Source: Oscillospiraceae bacterium (GTDB taxonomy: Bacteria; Bacillota; Clostridia; Oscillospirales; Acutalibacteraceae). Taken from it: a stretch of 40,944 bases of DNA. Position 1 is the stretch's first letter; the number at the start of each line of letters is the position of its first letter. The notes beneath the pieces were generated by a model. The model worked only from the letters and a program-made list of their open reading frames with translations. It was not told the DNA's origin and searched no databases. A program made the position numbers and the translations under genes. This document shows positions 16,061-23,791 of this stretch, piece by piece. The stretch lies in assembly GCA_015065785.1 (NCBI GenBank), contig SVPR01000020.1:1-40944 (forward strand). Direction: 5' to 3'.

Positions 16061-17896
16061 ATGCAAGAAGCAAAAGAAAAAAAGGCGCGTGAGAAAGCGT
16101 ATATAATAAAAAATACGGCTTTTATGCTGAAAAGTGCTTTCAAATGTGCGCCAATATCACTTTTTATAATATATTTTTCTTACATTGCAGAAAATGTTTA
16201 TTATGCAGTTGTAATAAATGTAATGTTTCTTGAAACAGCACTTTCTATTATAGAGGGCAACGGCACATTTCAGGAATTTGTAATAAGAATCGGTATTATT
16301 GTTTTAGGTAAAATTCTCGTTGACCTTATAGGCTACATAGATGTTTACACCGTAAGAATTAAATTTGAAATCAAGTGTGAAAGCTATCTTAATTCGCTCA
16401 TATTCAAAAAAGCACAAGAGGTTGAGCTGGGCTGTTACGAAAACCCCGAATTTTTTGACAAGTATAACCGTGCAACCTGGGTAATAGACAGAGGTGGCTT
16501 CAAGAGAATTATCGAGGGCTCTGCCTGGACCTTGGGCTCTGTTGTAAGCTTAGTGCTTCTTGTGAGCTATCTTATTTCGATTGACCCTGTTTTAATTGTA
16601 TTTGTATTGTGTCCTGTTGCAGTTGTTGCTTTCAGAGTATTAAAAAATAATTTAGAGCTTCAAAAAGAAAAGGATATGACACCTTACGAAAGACAGAAGG
16701 ATTATGTAAGACGAACAATTCTTCTTAAAGATTTTGCTAAGGAAATTAAAACTACAAATATATTTGTGGTTATGGAAAAACGCTTTCGTCAGGCAATAGA
16801 AAAGAATATTGGCGTAATAAAAAAATACGGGTGGAAAATTGCATTACTTGAGATTTTTTCTGACTACTTTGCAGAAATTATTCCTGTCACAGGTGGCTTT
16901 ATTTACGGCTGCTACAGACTTATAGTTGTGCAGGATATTCCTGTTTCAGAATTTTCCGTGCTGGTGTCTGCCATAACAACCTGCAGAAATAAAATAAATC
17001 AATTAGCCTATTATTTCGCAATGCAACAAAAGCATTGCTTATGGGTGCAGAATTTAAGAGAGTTTTTAGAGTATGAAACACAAATTCAAAGCGGTGACAA
17101 AATCCCGGATGAGTTTGAAAGCCTTGAATTTAAAAATGTTTCTTTTAAATATAAAGAGGATATGGATTACATTTTAAAAAATGTATCCTTTACAATTGAA
17201 AAAGGAGAAACCATTGCAGTCGTTGGACACAATGGTGCGGGTAAAACTACACTTTCAAAGCTTCTTATGCGTTTTTATGATGTTTCTGAGGGTGAAATTC
17301 TTTATAACGGAATAAACATAAAAGAATATGATTTAATTAAATATCGTGAAAAATTTGCTTCAGTTTTTCAGGATTATAAAGTGTTTGCAATGACTGTTTC
17401 TGAAAATGTTTTGACAGAAGAGGTTACAGCTGAAAACAAAGAAATAGCTGTGAATGCTCTTAAAATGGCTGGTGCTTATAAAAAAATAGGCAAGCTTCCC
17501 GAAAAGGAAAACTCACTTCTTACTAAAGAATTTGACAAAGATGGTGTTCTGCTTTCCGGTGGCGAAACACAAAAGGTTACAATTGCCCGTCTTTTTGCAA
17601 GAGATTTTTCTGTTGCGGTTCTTGATGAGCCATCTTCAGCACTTGACCCTGTTGCAGAAAGCAAAATGTACGACGCTCTTATTGAGGGTACAAAGGGTAA
17701 AACTGTTATTTATATTTCTCACCGCCTTTCAAGCGCTACTAATTCAGATAAAATTCTTGTCTTTAATAACGGTGAGTTAGTAGAGCAGGGTAATCACTCA
17801 GAGCTTATGGAAAAGGGTGGAGAATACAGCGAGATGTTCACACTTCAGGCATCAGGTTACACTCAGAATGAGGAGGTGTGTGAAGATGAAGAATAA
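16061..17896 (+). CDS. ABC transporter, fused membrane and ATPase domains (half 1)
   Basis: 611 aa type I exporter half-transporter. The first ~320 residues hold several hydrophobic segments (permease), followed by an ATPase domain: Walker A GHNGAGKTT (about 388-396), signature LSGGE (about 497), Walker B VAVLDEPSSALD (about 518) and H-loop ISHRLSS (about 553). All catalytic motifs are intact. The next gene overlaps by 11 nt and encodes a second half, so they probably form a heterodimer. The substrate (peptide, lipid or drug) is not evident. The start ATG at 16061 has GGAGAG upstream. Confidence 0.9.
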   Translation: MQEAKEKKAREKAYIIKNTAFMLKSAFKCAPISLFIIYFSYIAENVYYAVVINVMFLETALSIIEGNGTFQEFVIRIGIIVLGKILVDLIGYIDVYTVRIKFEIKCESYLNSLIFKKAQEVELGCYENPEFFDKYNRATWVIDRGGFKRIIEGSAWTLGSVVSLVLLVSYLISIDPVLIVFVLCPVAVVAFRVLKNNLELQKEKDMTPYERQKDYVRRTILLKDFAKEIKTTNIFVVMEKRFRQAIEKNIGVIKKYGWKIALLEIFSDYFAEIIPVTGGFIYGCYRLIVVQDIPVSEFSVLVSAITTCRNKINQLAYYFAMQQKHCLWVQNLREFLEYETQIQSGDKIPDEFESLEFKNVSFKYKEDMDYILKNVSFTIEKGETIAVVGHNGAGKTTLSKLLMRFYDVSEGEILYNGINIKEYDLIKYREKFASVFQDYKVFAMTVSENVLTEEVTAENKEIAVNALKMAGAYKKIGKLPEKENSLLTKEFDKDGVLLSGGETQKVTIARLFARDFSVAVLDEPSSALDPVAESKMYDALIEGTKGKTVIYISHRLSSATNSDKILVFNNGELVEQGNHSELMEKGGEYSEMFTLQASGYTQNEEVCEDEE

Positions 17897-19676
17897 AGCA
17901 GGAGAAAAAATCAGTTCATTTAAAAACTATGTTTATATGCTTAAGTTCATAAGCAAACACACACCACTTTTAGTTGTCGGGTATTTGCTTATAGATGTTC
18001 TCGCCAATCTTCCGTGGACACTTTCTAATGTTGTTTTGCTTAAATATATATTAGATGTAGTAGCAGAAGGCACAGGTTATGAAAGAATTGTTTTTGCACT
18101 TTTGTTTTTTGTGGTGTTTGTTGTTATAACAAATCTTTTCACAACATTGTTTTACGAGATTTCTATGCCGAAGCAAAAAGAAAAATTGTACTTTGCAATT
18201 TATAAAACAATTTATGAAAAAGCCGCAAAGATGGATTACGAAGCTTATGACAATCCGGAATATTACAATGACCTTGTTCTTGCGATGAATTCTATGAATG
18301 AAAGAGCGTATGCAGTTCTTTCAAATACGCAGGATATTTTCACTCATATAATAGGAATTGCAACCATAGGTGCAGTTATTATTTCAATTGACCCTATTTG
18401 CCTTTTATTTGTGGCATTGTGCGTTGCGTTTATGATTCCGGTAGGCAGAGTAATTGCAAAAATCAATGTTAAAAGAACCGAAGCAATGATTCCGCTTGAC
18501 AGAAAGAATTTATATTTCAGTCGCGTGTTTTATCTTCAGGATTACGCAAAGGAATTGCGTCTTTCAGGTGCTGGTGAAATGATTGAAAGAAGATATAATA
18601 AAAATATCTTTGACAGAATTGAAACTATTTCACCTTACCTTGCAAAGCAATGGAAGCTGTATTTTTGTCAGGAAGCATTACCAATGACACTGCTTATTTA
18701 TCTTGGTATAGCTTTGCTTATGGGTTACAAAGCAATTGTTACTGACGAAATAGGTCTTGGTGATTTTGCCGCAACATTTAATGGTGCAACATCTATAAGT
18801 AACAGTGTTTTTGCAATAACAAGTCAGTTTGCAATCCATATAAGAGAAAACGGACTTTATGTAGAAAAGTTCCGTAAGTTTATGAATGCAAAAGAAAAAA
18901 TGATTTCAGGTACAAAAACTACTGTTTACGAAAAGCCTGTAACAATTAAATTTGAAAATGTTTCTTTTAAATATCCGGGAACAGAAAAATATGTTCTTAA
19001 AAATGTAAACTTAGAAATCTCACCATATAAAAAGGTGGCTCTTGTGGGCTACAATGGTGCTGGTAAAACTACTCTTACAAATCTGCTTTTACGCCTTTAT
19101 GATGTAACCGAGGGTGCTATAACTATAAACGGCGTTGACATTAAAGAGTGGGATATAAGTGAATATCACAAAAACTTTGCCGCAGTATTTCAGGATTTTT
19201 CACTTTTCGGTGCAACAGTTGGTGAAAATATTTCTATGAACGATACACCGGATAAAGAACAGGCAGAGAAAGCGTTGGAGGCTGCAAACTTTGACAGAGA
19301 TTTGCCAAACGGAATGGACAGTATTCTTTTGAGAGAATTTGACGACGAGGGCGTTTCTGTTTCAGGTGGCGAAGCGCAGAAAATAGCAATTGCCAGAGCA
19401 TTTTATAAGGATTGCCCTTTTGCAATTCTTGACGAGCCGAGTGCTAACCTTGACCCGGTTGCAGAATATGCACTTAACCAGTCTATGACAAAAGCTGCAG
19501 ACCACAAAACAGTTATTTTTATTTCGCACAGACTTTCAACAACTGTTATGGCGGATGAAATTTATATGCTCGAAAAGGGCGAAATAATTGAACACGGCTC
19601 ACACGAGGAGCTGATGTCACTCGACGGGAAATATGCATATATGTTCCGTTTACAAGCGGAGAAGTATAAGAAGTGA
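17886..19676 (+). CDS. ABC transporter, fused membrane and ATPase domains (half 2)
   Basis: About 596 aa. The ATG at 17886 is chosen because AGGAGGTG at 17871-17878 is ideally spaced; an in-frame upstream start at 17817 would run back through that site. Permease segments occupy the first half. The ATPase part has Walker A GYNGAGKTT (about 387), signature VSGGEAQ (about 493), Walker B FAILDEPSANLD (about 512) and H-loop ISHRLST. The gene overlaps its partner and ends just before a strong terminator. Both ATP sites look catalytically competent, unlike many heterodimers with one degenerate site. Confidence 0.9.
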   Translation: MKNKAGEKISSFKNYVYMLKFISKHTPLLVVGYLLIDVLANLPWTLSNVVLLKYILDVVAEGTGYERIVFALLFFVVFVVITNLFTTLFYEISMPKQKEKLYFAIYKTIYEKAAKMDYEAYDNPEYYNDLVLAMNSMNERAYAVLSNTQDIFTHIIGIATIGAVIISIDPICLLFVALCVAFMIPVGRVIAKINVKRTEAMIPLDRKNLYFSRVFYLQDYAKELRLSGAGEMIERRYNKNIFDRIETISPYLAKQWKLYFCQEALPMTLLIYLGIALLMGYKAIVTDEIGLGDFAATFNGATSISNSVFAITSQFAIHIRENGLYVEKFRKFMNAKEKMISGTKTTVYEKPVTIKFENVSFKYPGTEKYVLKNVNLEISPYKKVALVGYNGAGKTTLTNLLLRLYDVTEGAITINGVDIKEWDISEYHKNFAAVFQDFSLFGATVGENISMNDTPDKEQAEKALEAANFDRDLPNGMDSILLREFDDEGVSVSGGEAQKIAIARAFYKDCPFAILDEPSANLDPVAEYALNQSMTKAADHKTVIFISHRLSTTVMADEIYMLEKGEIIEHGSHEELMSLDGKYAYMFRLQAEKYKK

Positions 19677-19683
19677 TTAAAGA

Positions 19684-19712
19684 AAAACCACTTGCAAAGG
19701 CAAGTGGTTTTT
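19684..19712. terminator. Bidirectional terminator between the ABC exporter and the Imm26-like gene
   Basis: CCACTTGC (19688-19695), loop AAAG, GCAAGTGG (19700-19707), with flanking A and T runs. It lies 8 nt after the ABC stop and just beyond the convergent gene's stop. Confidence 0.9.
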
Positions 19713-19715
19713 GTA

Positions 19716-20789
19716 TTATAAGCCGAACTGTTTTTTGATTTGCAGTAATTTGTCTTTGTGTTTCGGGTTGCGTAAATCTCCGTTTAACCAATGATAGTAG
19801 TATAAATCCCAATAAGGTTTGTTGGATTTTTCTTCAACGCATTTTTGTAAGACTTCAATGGTAAAATTCAGACAAAAAGAAACACCGTTGCGCCTAAAGC
19901 CACCGTATATTTCTGTTTCGTTGTCAATTTTTCTGAATACCTTGCCACATTGATAGCATACCGCTTTTTCACCAAAATGGATGCTGTTGCCATACATTAC
20001 GGGATAGTCCTCATTTTCGGTAACCGGCAGATTCCCTATAATTTCATATTCGCCATAAAACAACGAATTATCAGCGATAATTGTTGAAGGTAGTGAGCCA
20101 AGACGCTGCAACTCGTCAAGTGAAACATCGTCCCGATCCGTAACAATATGATATACGCTGCAAACCAAAGGTTTACTCATAAGAATATCCCAGAAAGGCT
20201 CGTTCAATTTTCTCATTTTATCATAATCAAGCAAAATTCTTCCGTAGCCATATTGTCGGCGACCTATTTTAAAACGAAATACATCGCCCTCGTTATATTT
20301 TATGTGTCTGCGTTTTTGCTGGGATAAAAGAGAAAACTCTTGTTTGTCAGCATCTGTGGTTTCGTTGCACCACTTCTCAACCCATTCAGAAAACTGATTT
20401 ATGTTATGAACTGTTTCGTTGAGATAAGCATTGGAGTAATAACAGGAGTTTAATTTGTCATTGTACAATGATATGTTTTTATAGCCATAGTAAAGAGACA
20501 TTCCTATACCAGTTCTTTTGCTTAATGTTGAAGTTGATAAAATAACAGGCTTACCTTTTTCTGTTTTTGGAAGTAAATATTTTTTGTCTGGCGAAACTTT
20601 TTCAGAAAGTTCATATTCATAATAATACGACTCTCCTGACATAATGCACTTTACAATTACATTATTATCAATATAAACATATGTTTCAAAATTGTCGTTA
20701 GCATTTTTTGGCAACTGAAGACATTCCAAGTGTTTAGGAATTTTTTTGAGCCCAAAACATTCTCTTTGGTCATTCGTTAACATAAACAT
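19716..20789 (-). CDS. Protein with an Imm26-like domain (possible polymorphic-toxin immunity)
   Basis: 357 aa, no signal peptide or membrane segment. Residues about 163-280, starting with EGDVFRFKIGRRQYGYGRIL, resemble by eye the Imm26 immunity-protein family, including GEYEIIGNLP. A CYQCGK pair lies near residue 275 and a Trp/Tyr-rich C-terminus (WDLYYYHWLNGDLRNP) follows. The N-terminal 160 residues are not recognised. Imm26 members are predicted immunity proteins in toxin loci, but no toxin gene is adjacent. GGTGG lies about 8-12 nt before the ATG at 20789. Alternatively it is a stand-alone protein of unknown function using the same fold. Confidence 0.6.
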   Translation of the reverse strand: MFMLTNDQRECFGLKKIPKHLECLQLPKNANDNFETYVYIDNNVIVKCIMSGESYYYEYELSEKVSPDKKYLLPKTEKGKPVILSTSTLSKRTGIGMSLYYGYKNISLYNDKLNSCYYSNAYLNETVHNINQFSEWVEKWCNETTDADKQEFSLLSQQKRRHIKYNEGDVFRFKIGRRQYGYGRILLDYDKMRKLNEPFWDILMSKPLVCSVYHIVTDRDDVSLDELQRLGSLPSTIIADNSLFYGEYEIIGNLPVTENEDYPVMYGNSIHFGEKAVCYQCGKVFRKIDNETEIYGGFRRNGVSFCLNFTIEVLQKCVEEKSNKPYWDLYYYHWLNGDLRNPKHKDKLLQIKKQFGL

Positions 20790-20863
20790 ACTTATTCACC
20801 ACCAATGGTAAGTTTATCATAAGATAGGAGAGAATGCAAATACAATTGATTTGTCGGTCACAA

Positions 20864-21038
20864 ATGAAATATTTGCCTTATGCAAATATGAAATAATTTA
20901 CTTCGTAAATTGTGAAATTTTCTGCTAAAGCAGAAAGTGAAATAAAATTCGCCTTTTACATTTGCGAAGCAAATATTTCATAGCGAAGCTATTTCACATT
21001 ACGAAGTAATATTTCACTCGCCGCAAGGCGAATTTCAT
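20864..21038. repeat. Array of seven small palindromes separated by 7-nt RTGAAAT/ATTTCAY linkers
   Basis: The left half has linkers ATGAAAT (20864, 20888) and GTGAAAT (20912, 20937) around stems ATTTGC/GCAAAT (20871-20887), AATTTAC/GTAAATT (20895-20911) and TTTCTGC/GCAGAAA (20919-20936). The right half has stems ATTTGC/GCAAAT (20960-20974), ATAGC/GCTAT (20980-20992), ATTAC/GTAAT (20998-21010) and TCGCC/GGCGA (21018-21031). These are each followed by ATTTCAT or ATTTCAC (20975, 20991, 21011, 21032). Most loops are GAA or TTC. The linkers are reversed between halves, so the whole array is itself symmetric. No coding potential is seen. Confidence 0.85.
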
Positions 21039-21040
21039 TG

Positions 21041-21070
21041 AAAAAAGCACTTCTTACGAAGTGCTTTTTT
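21041..21070 (-). terminator. Terminator of tmRNA
   Basis: AAAAAAGCACTTC and GAAGTGCTTTTTT form a near-perfect stem around a short loop, starting 2 nt beyond the tmRNA CCA end on the minus strand. The flanking A and T runs would also make it work on the plus strand. Confidence 0.88.
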
Positions 21071-21071
21071 C

Positions 21072-21422
21072 TGGTGGAGATGGCGAGATTCGAACTCGCG
21101 TCCGAAGACCTATTCCCCAAACCTTCTACGAGCGTAGTTTATCTTTTAAGCTTCCCCTTTAAAATCGCCGATAAACAGGCTAAATTAAAGGGTAGCCCTT
21201 TAAGTCCGTACAAGCTACAAGGCTCTCACTTGTGCCGGTGCACCGCTAAGATGACACCCTTAACTGAATCGCGGTAGTTTCAGTCAGGATGAGCCGCCAT
21301 TAAGCAGCAGCTAAAACTGTTTTATTATTGTCAGTTATTTTTAAGTTGTGACTTTTATAGTGGTGCCACTCCACTGCTCGCTTATCTGGGTTCAAAATCC
21401 CCGTCGAAATCCTTTCATCCCC
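21072..21422 (-). ncRNA. ssrA: tmRNA (transfer-messenger RNA)
   Basis: 351 nt. The 5' end GGGGATG pairs with CATCTCC before the encoded ACCA at the 3' end. The T-arm GTTCGAATC is intact. The internal reading frame ends ...DNNKTVLAAA with stop TAA at 21302-21300, giving the degradation tag an LAAA end. Reading back, codons ACT, ATA and AAA precede GAC, but the resume codon is not certain. tmRNA rescues stalled ribosomes with SmpB, which is encoded about 0.9 kb upstream on the same strand. No clear promoter is visible; a period-7 repeat element starts about 20 nt upstream of the 5' end. Confidence 0.95.
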
Positions 21423-21441
21423 ATATTTCGCTTTCGCTCAA

Positions 21442-21491
21442 GTGAAGAGTGAAAAGTGAATAGTGAAGAATTAAGGGGACGCTGTGCGTCC
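21442..21491 (-). repeat. Heptamer-CCTTAATT-hairpin element upstream of tmRNA
   Basis: Plus strand: four exact GTGAANA heptamers (21442-21469), AATTAAGG (the complement of CCTTAATT), then hairpin GGACGC-TGT-GCGTCC (21477-21491). Read on the minus strand the order is hairpin, CCTTAATT, heptamers, as at 205-253 and 22271-22319. CGCTTCGCG at about 21501-21509 adds a further small palindrome. Confidence 0.75.
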
Positions 21492-21516
21492 GATTGTATT
21501 CGCTTCGCGTTTGATT

Positions 21517-22095
21517 TTATTCTATGGTAATAGAAACAGTAGTGTTATCGTCACTGACAACATTGAGTATTTCTCCGGTTGCTCCGTTTTCGACAAGAGT
21601 AAGTATTTCGTCAAACTTAATATTGTCAATAGCACCATTGCCTATTATACCTGAAATACCATTACCTATTTTAGCAAACTTTTTAATCATTGACAAGGGG
21701 AGGGAAACATTTACCGGATTTTGATTTTGCCTTATAACATTGATATTTATTTTCAGGTTTGAAGTATCAACATTATTGTGTTTTTCTTTTTGAGCCTTAT
21801 CTTTTTTGCCTGTGAGAAGTTCATCGGTTGTCATATCAAGTATTTCTGCAATTTTAGGTAAAAGCTGAATATCAGGACAAGAAATATCATTTTCCCATTT
21901 TGAAACTGCTTGTGCAGTTACATCAAGCAGTTGTGAAAATTGTTCTTGCGTATAGCCTTTAGATTTTCTTGCTTGTGAAATTCTTGAGCCAATTGTTTTT
22001 GTAGCATCTTGCTGTTCAGTAGTTTCACTTGTTTCATTTTTGTTTTGTTTTTCATCATACTCATTTGAAATAAAGTTTTTGAAAAAAATTGCCAT
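21517..22095 (-). CDS. XRE-family transcriptional regulator with a C-terminal SHOCT-like/YvlB-like domain
   Basis: 192 aa. A low-complexity N-terminal segment (about 1-34) precedes a Cro/C1-type helix-turn-helix (IGSRISQARKSKGYTQEQFS to DMTTDELLTGKK, about 35-97). The C-terminal part (NVSLPLSMIKKFAKIG, then FDEILTLVENGATGEILNV and VSITIE) resembles the regulatory domain of YvlB/LiaX-like and SHOCT-like proteins linked to envelope stress; this match is by eye. GGAGA precedes the ATG. The palindrome GGTAC-GAT-GTACC (22112-22124) lies 16 nt before the start, in a position suited to autoregulation. It is on the tmRNA strand, between ssrA and smpB. Confidence 0.8.
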   Translation of the reverse strand: MAIFFKNFISNEYDEKQNKNETSETTEQQDATKTIGSRISQARKSKGYTQEQFSQLLDVTAQAVSKWENDISCPDIQLLPKIAEILDMTTDELLTGKKDKAQKEKHNNVDTSNLKININVIRQNQNPVNVSLPLSMIKKFAKIGNGISGIIGNGAIDNIKFDEILTLVENGATGEILNVVSDDNTTVSITIE

Positions 22096-22111
22096 TGTTC
22101 ATTCTCCTTTT

Positions 22112-22124
22112 GGTACGATGTACC
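22112..22124. promoter_or_regulatory. Possible operator for the XRE regulator
   Basis: Perfect inverted repeat GGTAC-GAT-GTACC in the 5' leader of the XRE gene, next to its ribosome binding site. Binding by the XRE protein is an inference from position. Confidence 0.4.
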
Positions 22125-22270
22125 GTTTTTTGTAACTTCATTTTAACGCCAAATGAAAAAATAATGAAGATAACAAAGGTTGAAACAAGTAAAATTCATT
22201 AAACTATTGGTTGATTTTTCCGTTAAATTAACTTAACTGATGGTTTAATAGTCTGATTTCGCTAAATAAT

Positions 22271-22319
22271 AGCGTCGCAGACCCTTAATTTTCAATTTTC
22301 AATTTTAAATTTTTAATTC
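22271..22319 (-). repeat. Hairpin-CCTTAATT-heptamer element abutting smpB
   Basis: GTC-GCA-GAC (22274-22282), CCTTAATT (22283-22290) and five heptamers (TTAATTT, TCAATTT twice, TAAATTT, TTAATTC) to 22319. The repeat runs into the 3' end of smpB, whose stop codon (22313-22315) lies inside the last heptamer. The rest of 22125-22270 holds no recognisable gene. Confidence 0.7.
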
Positions 22320-22777
22320 TTTTCGCGCATTGAACGCTCTATATCTCTCTGGGCTGATTTTTTTGCCGCGTCTTCTCGTTTATCGTAAAGCTTTTTACCT
22401 TTACAAAGACCAATTTGCATTTTTGCTCTGCCTTGAGAATTAAAGTATATCGAAAGTGGAATTAAAGCACAGCCTTGTTGTTTTACTTCGCCCATAAGAC
22501 GCATAATTTCTTTTTTATGCATTAAAAGTCGTTTTGGTCTCATTGGGTCACGATTAAATCTGTTACCGTGGTCGTAAGGAGAAATGTGTACACCATTTGC
22601 AAGCATTTCGCCATCAACAACATTGCACCAGGAATCCTTTAAATTAACCTTGCCAAGTCTTAAAGACTTAACCTCTGTACCGTGAAGCTCAATTCCTGCT
22701 TCATAGGTTTCAAAGATGAAATAATCGTGATACGCTTTTTTGTTTTGTGCAACTGTTTTGCTTTCTGCCTTTGGCAT
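22313..22777 (-). CDS. smpB: SsrA-binding protein SmpB
   Basis: 154 aa, typical length. It has the conserved core NKKAYHDYFIFETYEAGIEL, GTEVKSLR, NLKDSWC and PYDHGNRFNRDPMRPKRLL, plus the basic C-terminal tail (GKKLYDKRED, then AQRDIERSMREKN) that enters the ribosomal decoding centre. SmpB delivers alanyl-tmRNA to stalled ribosomes. It sits close to ssrA with only the XRE gene between. The final codons overlap a period-7 repeat. Confidence 0.97.
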   Translation of the reverse strand: MPKAESKTVAQNKKAYHDYFIFETYEAGIELHGTEVKSLRLGKVNLKDSWCNVVDGEMLANGVHISPYDHGNRFNRDPMRPKRLLMHKKEIMRLMGEVKQQGCALIPLSIYFNSQGRAKMQIGLCKGKKLYDKREDAAKKSAQRDIERSMREKN

Positions 22778-22814
22778 TATTATCTCATCCTTTCCTGAAA
22801 ATAATCAGTAAAAT

Positions 22815-23417
22815 TTATAATTCCCGTCTGCCTTCAAGTGCACGAAGAAGAGTAACATCGTCAGCGTACTCAATGTCAGCACCTACAGGAATACCATAAG
22901 CAAGTCTTGTAACCTTAACTTCAAAAGGCTTTAAGAGCTTGCCTATGTACATTGCAGTTGTGTCACCCTCTAAGGTAGGGTTAGTTGCCATAATAACTTC
23001 TTTTATTTCGCCCTTTGCAACTCTTTCTACAAGTGACTTTATAGTGAGCTGGTCAGGTCCTACACCGTTCATTGGTGAAATTGTACCGTGTAACACATGA
23101 TACACACCAGAAAATTCCCTTGTTCTTTCAAGTGCTGGTACATCTCGTGGGTCTTCTACAACACAAAGAAGTGAATGGTCACGGGTTACGCTTTCACAAA
23201 TAGGGCACAGCTCGTTTTCAGTTAAATTATGACACAAAGCACAGTGGTGTATTTTTGTGTGTGCTTCCATTATTGCATCGGCAAATTCCTTTGCTTCTGA
23301 GTCTGGCAAATCAAGAACATGAAAAGCCATTCTCTGAGCAGTTTTTCTGCCGATTGATGGTATTTTTTGAAATTGCTCTACTAATTTTTCGAGAGCTGCT
23401 ACATCATAAGCTGCCAT
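22815..23417 (-). CDS. recR: Recombination mediator protein RecR
   Basis: 200 aa, standard length. N-terminal helix-hairpin-helix (IPSIGRKTAQRMAFHVL), four-cysteine zinc finger (CALCHNLTENELCPIC, about 56-71), Toprim start (LLCVVEDPRDVPALER) and C-terminal Walker-like region (YGIPVGADIEYAD). RecR with RecO/RecF loads RecA at gaps. It follows ybaB by 3 nt, in the common dnaX-ybaB-recR order. Confidence 0.97.
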   Translation of the reverse strand: MAAYDVAALEKLVEQFQKIPSIGRKTAQRMAFHVLDLPDSEAKEFADAIMEAHTKIHHCALCHNLTENELCPICESVTRDHSLLCVVEDPRDVPALERTREFSGVYHVLHGTISPMNGVGPDQLTIKSLVERVAKGEIKEVIMATNPTLEGDTTAMYIGKLLKPFEVKVTRLAYGIPVGADIEYADDVTLLRALEGRREL

Positions 23418-23420
23418 AGA

Positions 23421-23765
23421 TTAAAAACCAAGACCTGCAGGGAGTCCGAGACCGCTTGTTATGCCACCCATTTTTTGCTCCATTGTTTCAGATGCTTTTC
23501 TTAAAGCTTCGTTTGTAGCTGCAACAATCATATCTGAAAGAATTTCTACATCATCAGGGTCAACTACTTCCGGCTTAATGTTAACTGCGAGAATTTCGTG
23601 CTTGCCGTTTACTTTTACTTCAACAGCACCGCCACCTGAACAAGCTTCAAATTCGCTTTCTTCAACCTCTTGCTGAACACGAGCCATTTCGTTTTGCATA
23701 TCCTGAATTTTTTTCATCATATTTGCTTGTGAGTTACCGCCTTGGTTTGGAATTCTTGCTTTCAT
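23421..23765 (-). CDS. ybaB: YbaB/EbfC-family nucleoid-associated protein
   Basis: 114 aa. It has the family coiled-coil N-terminus (MMKKIQDMQNEMARVQQEVE), the GGGAVEVKVNGKHEIL core and IVAATNEALRKASE. These small dimers bind DNA and are usually encoded between dnaX and recR, as here. A glycine-rich tail ends the protein. Confidence 0.93.
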   Translation of the reverse strand: MKARIPNQGGNSQANMMKKIQDMQNEMARVQQEVEESEFEACSGGGAVEVKVNGKHEILAVNIKPEVVDPDDVEILSDMIVAATNEALRKASETMEQKMGGITSGLGLPAGLGF

Positions 23766-23791
23766 TTTATTGTACCGTCCTTTTTAAAAAT

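Noticed and set aside
17817-17885. Upstream start for the second ABC gene
   Set aside because: The ATG at 17886 has an ideal AGGAGGTG; the extension is out-of-frame translation of the first ABC gene's end.
20864-21038. CRISPR array
   Set aside because: The repeated parts are only 7 nt and the intervening units are themselves palindromes of 13-18 nt; no cas genes are nearby.
21038-21277. 79-codon open frame on the plus strand
   Set aside because: It lies antisense to the tmRNA gene; the apparent protein is translated tRNA-like sequence.
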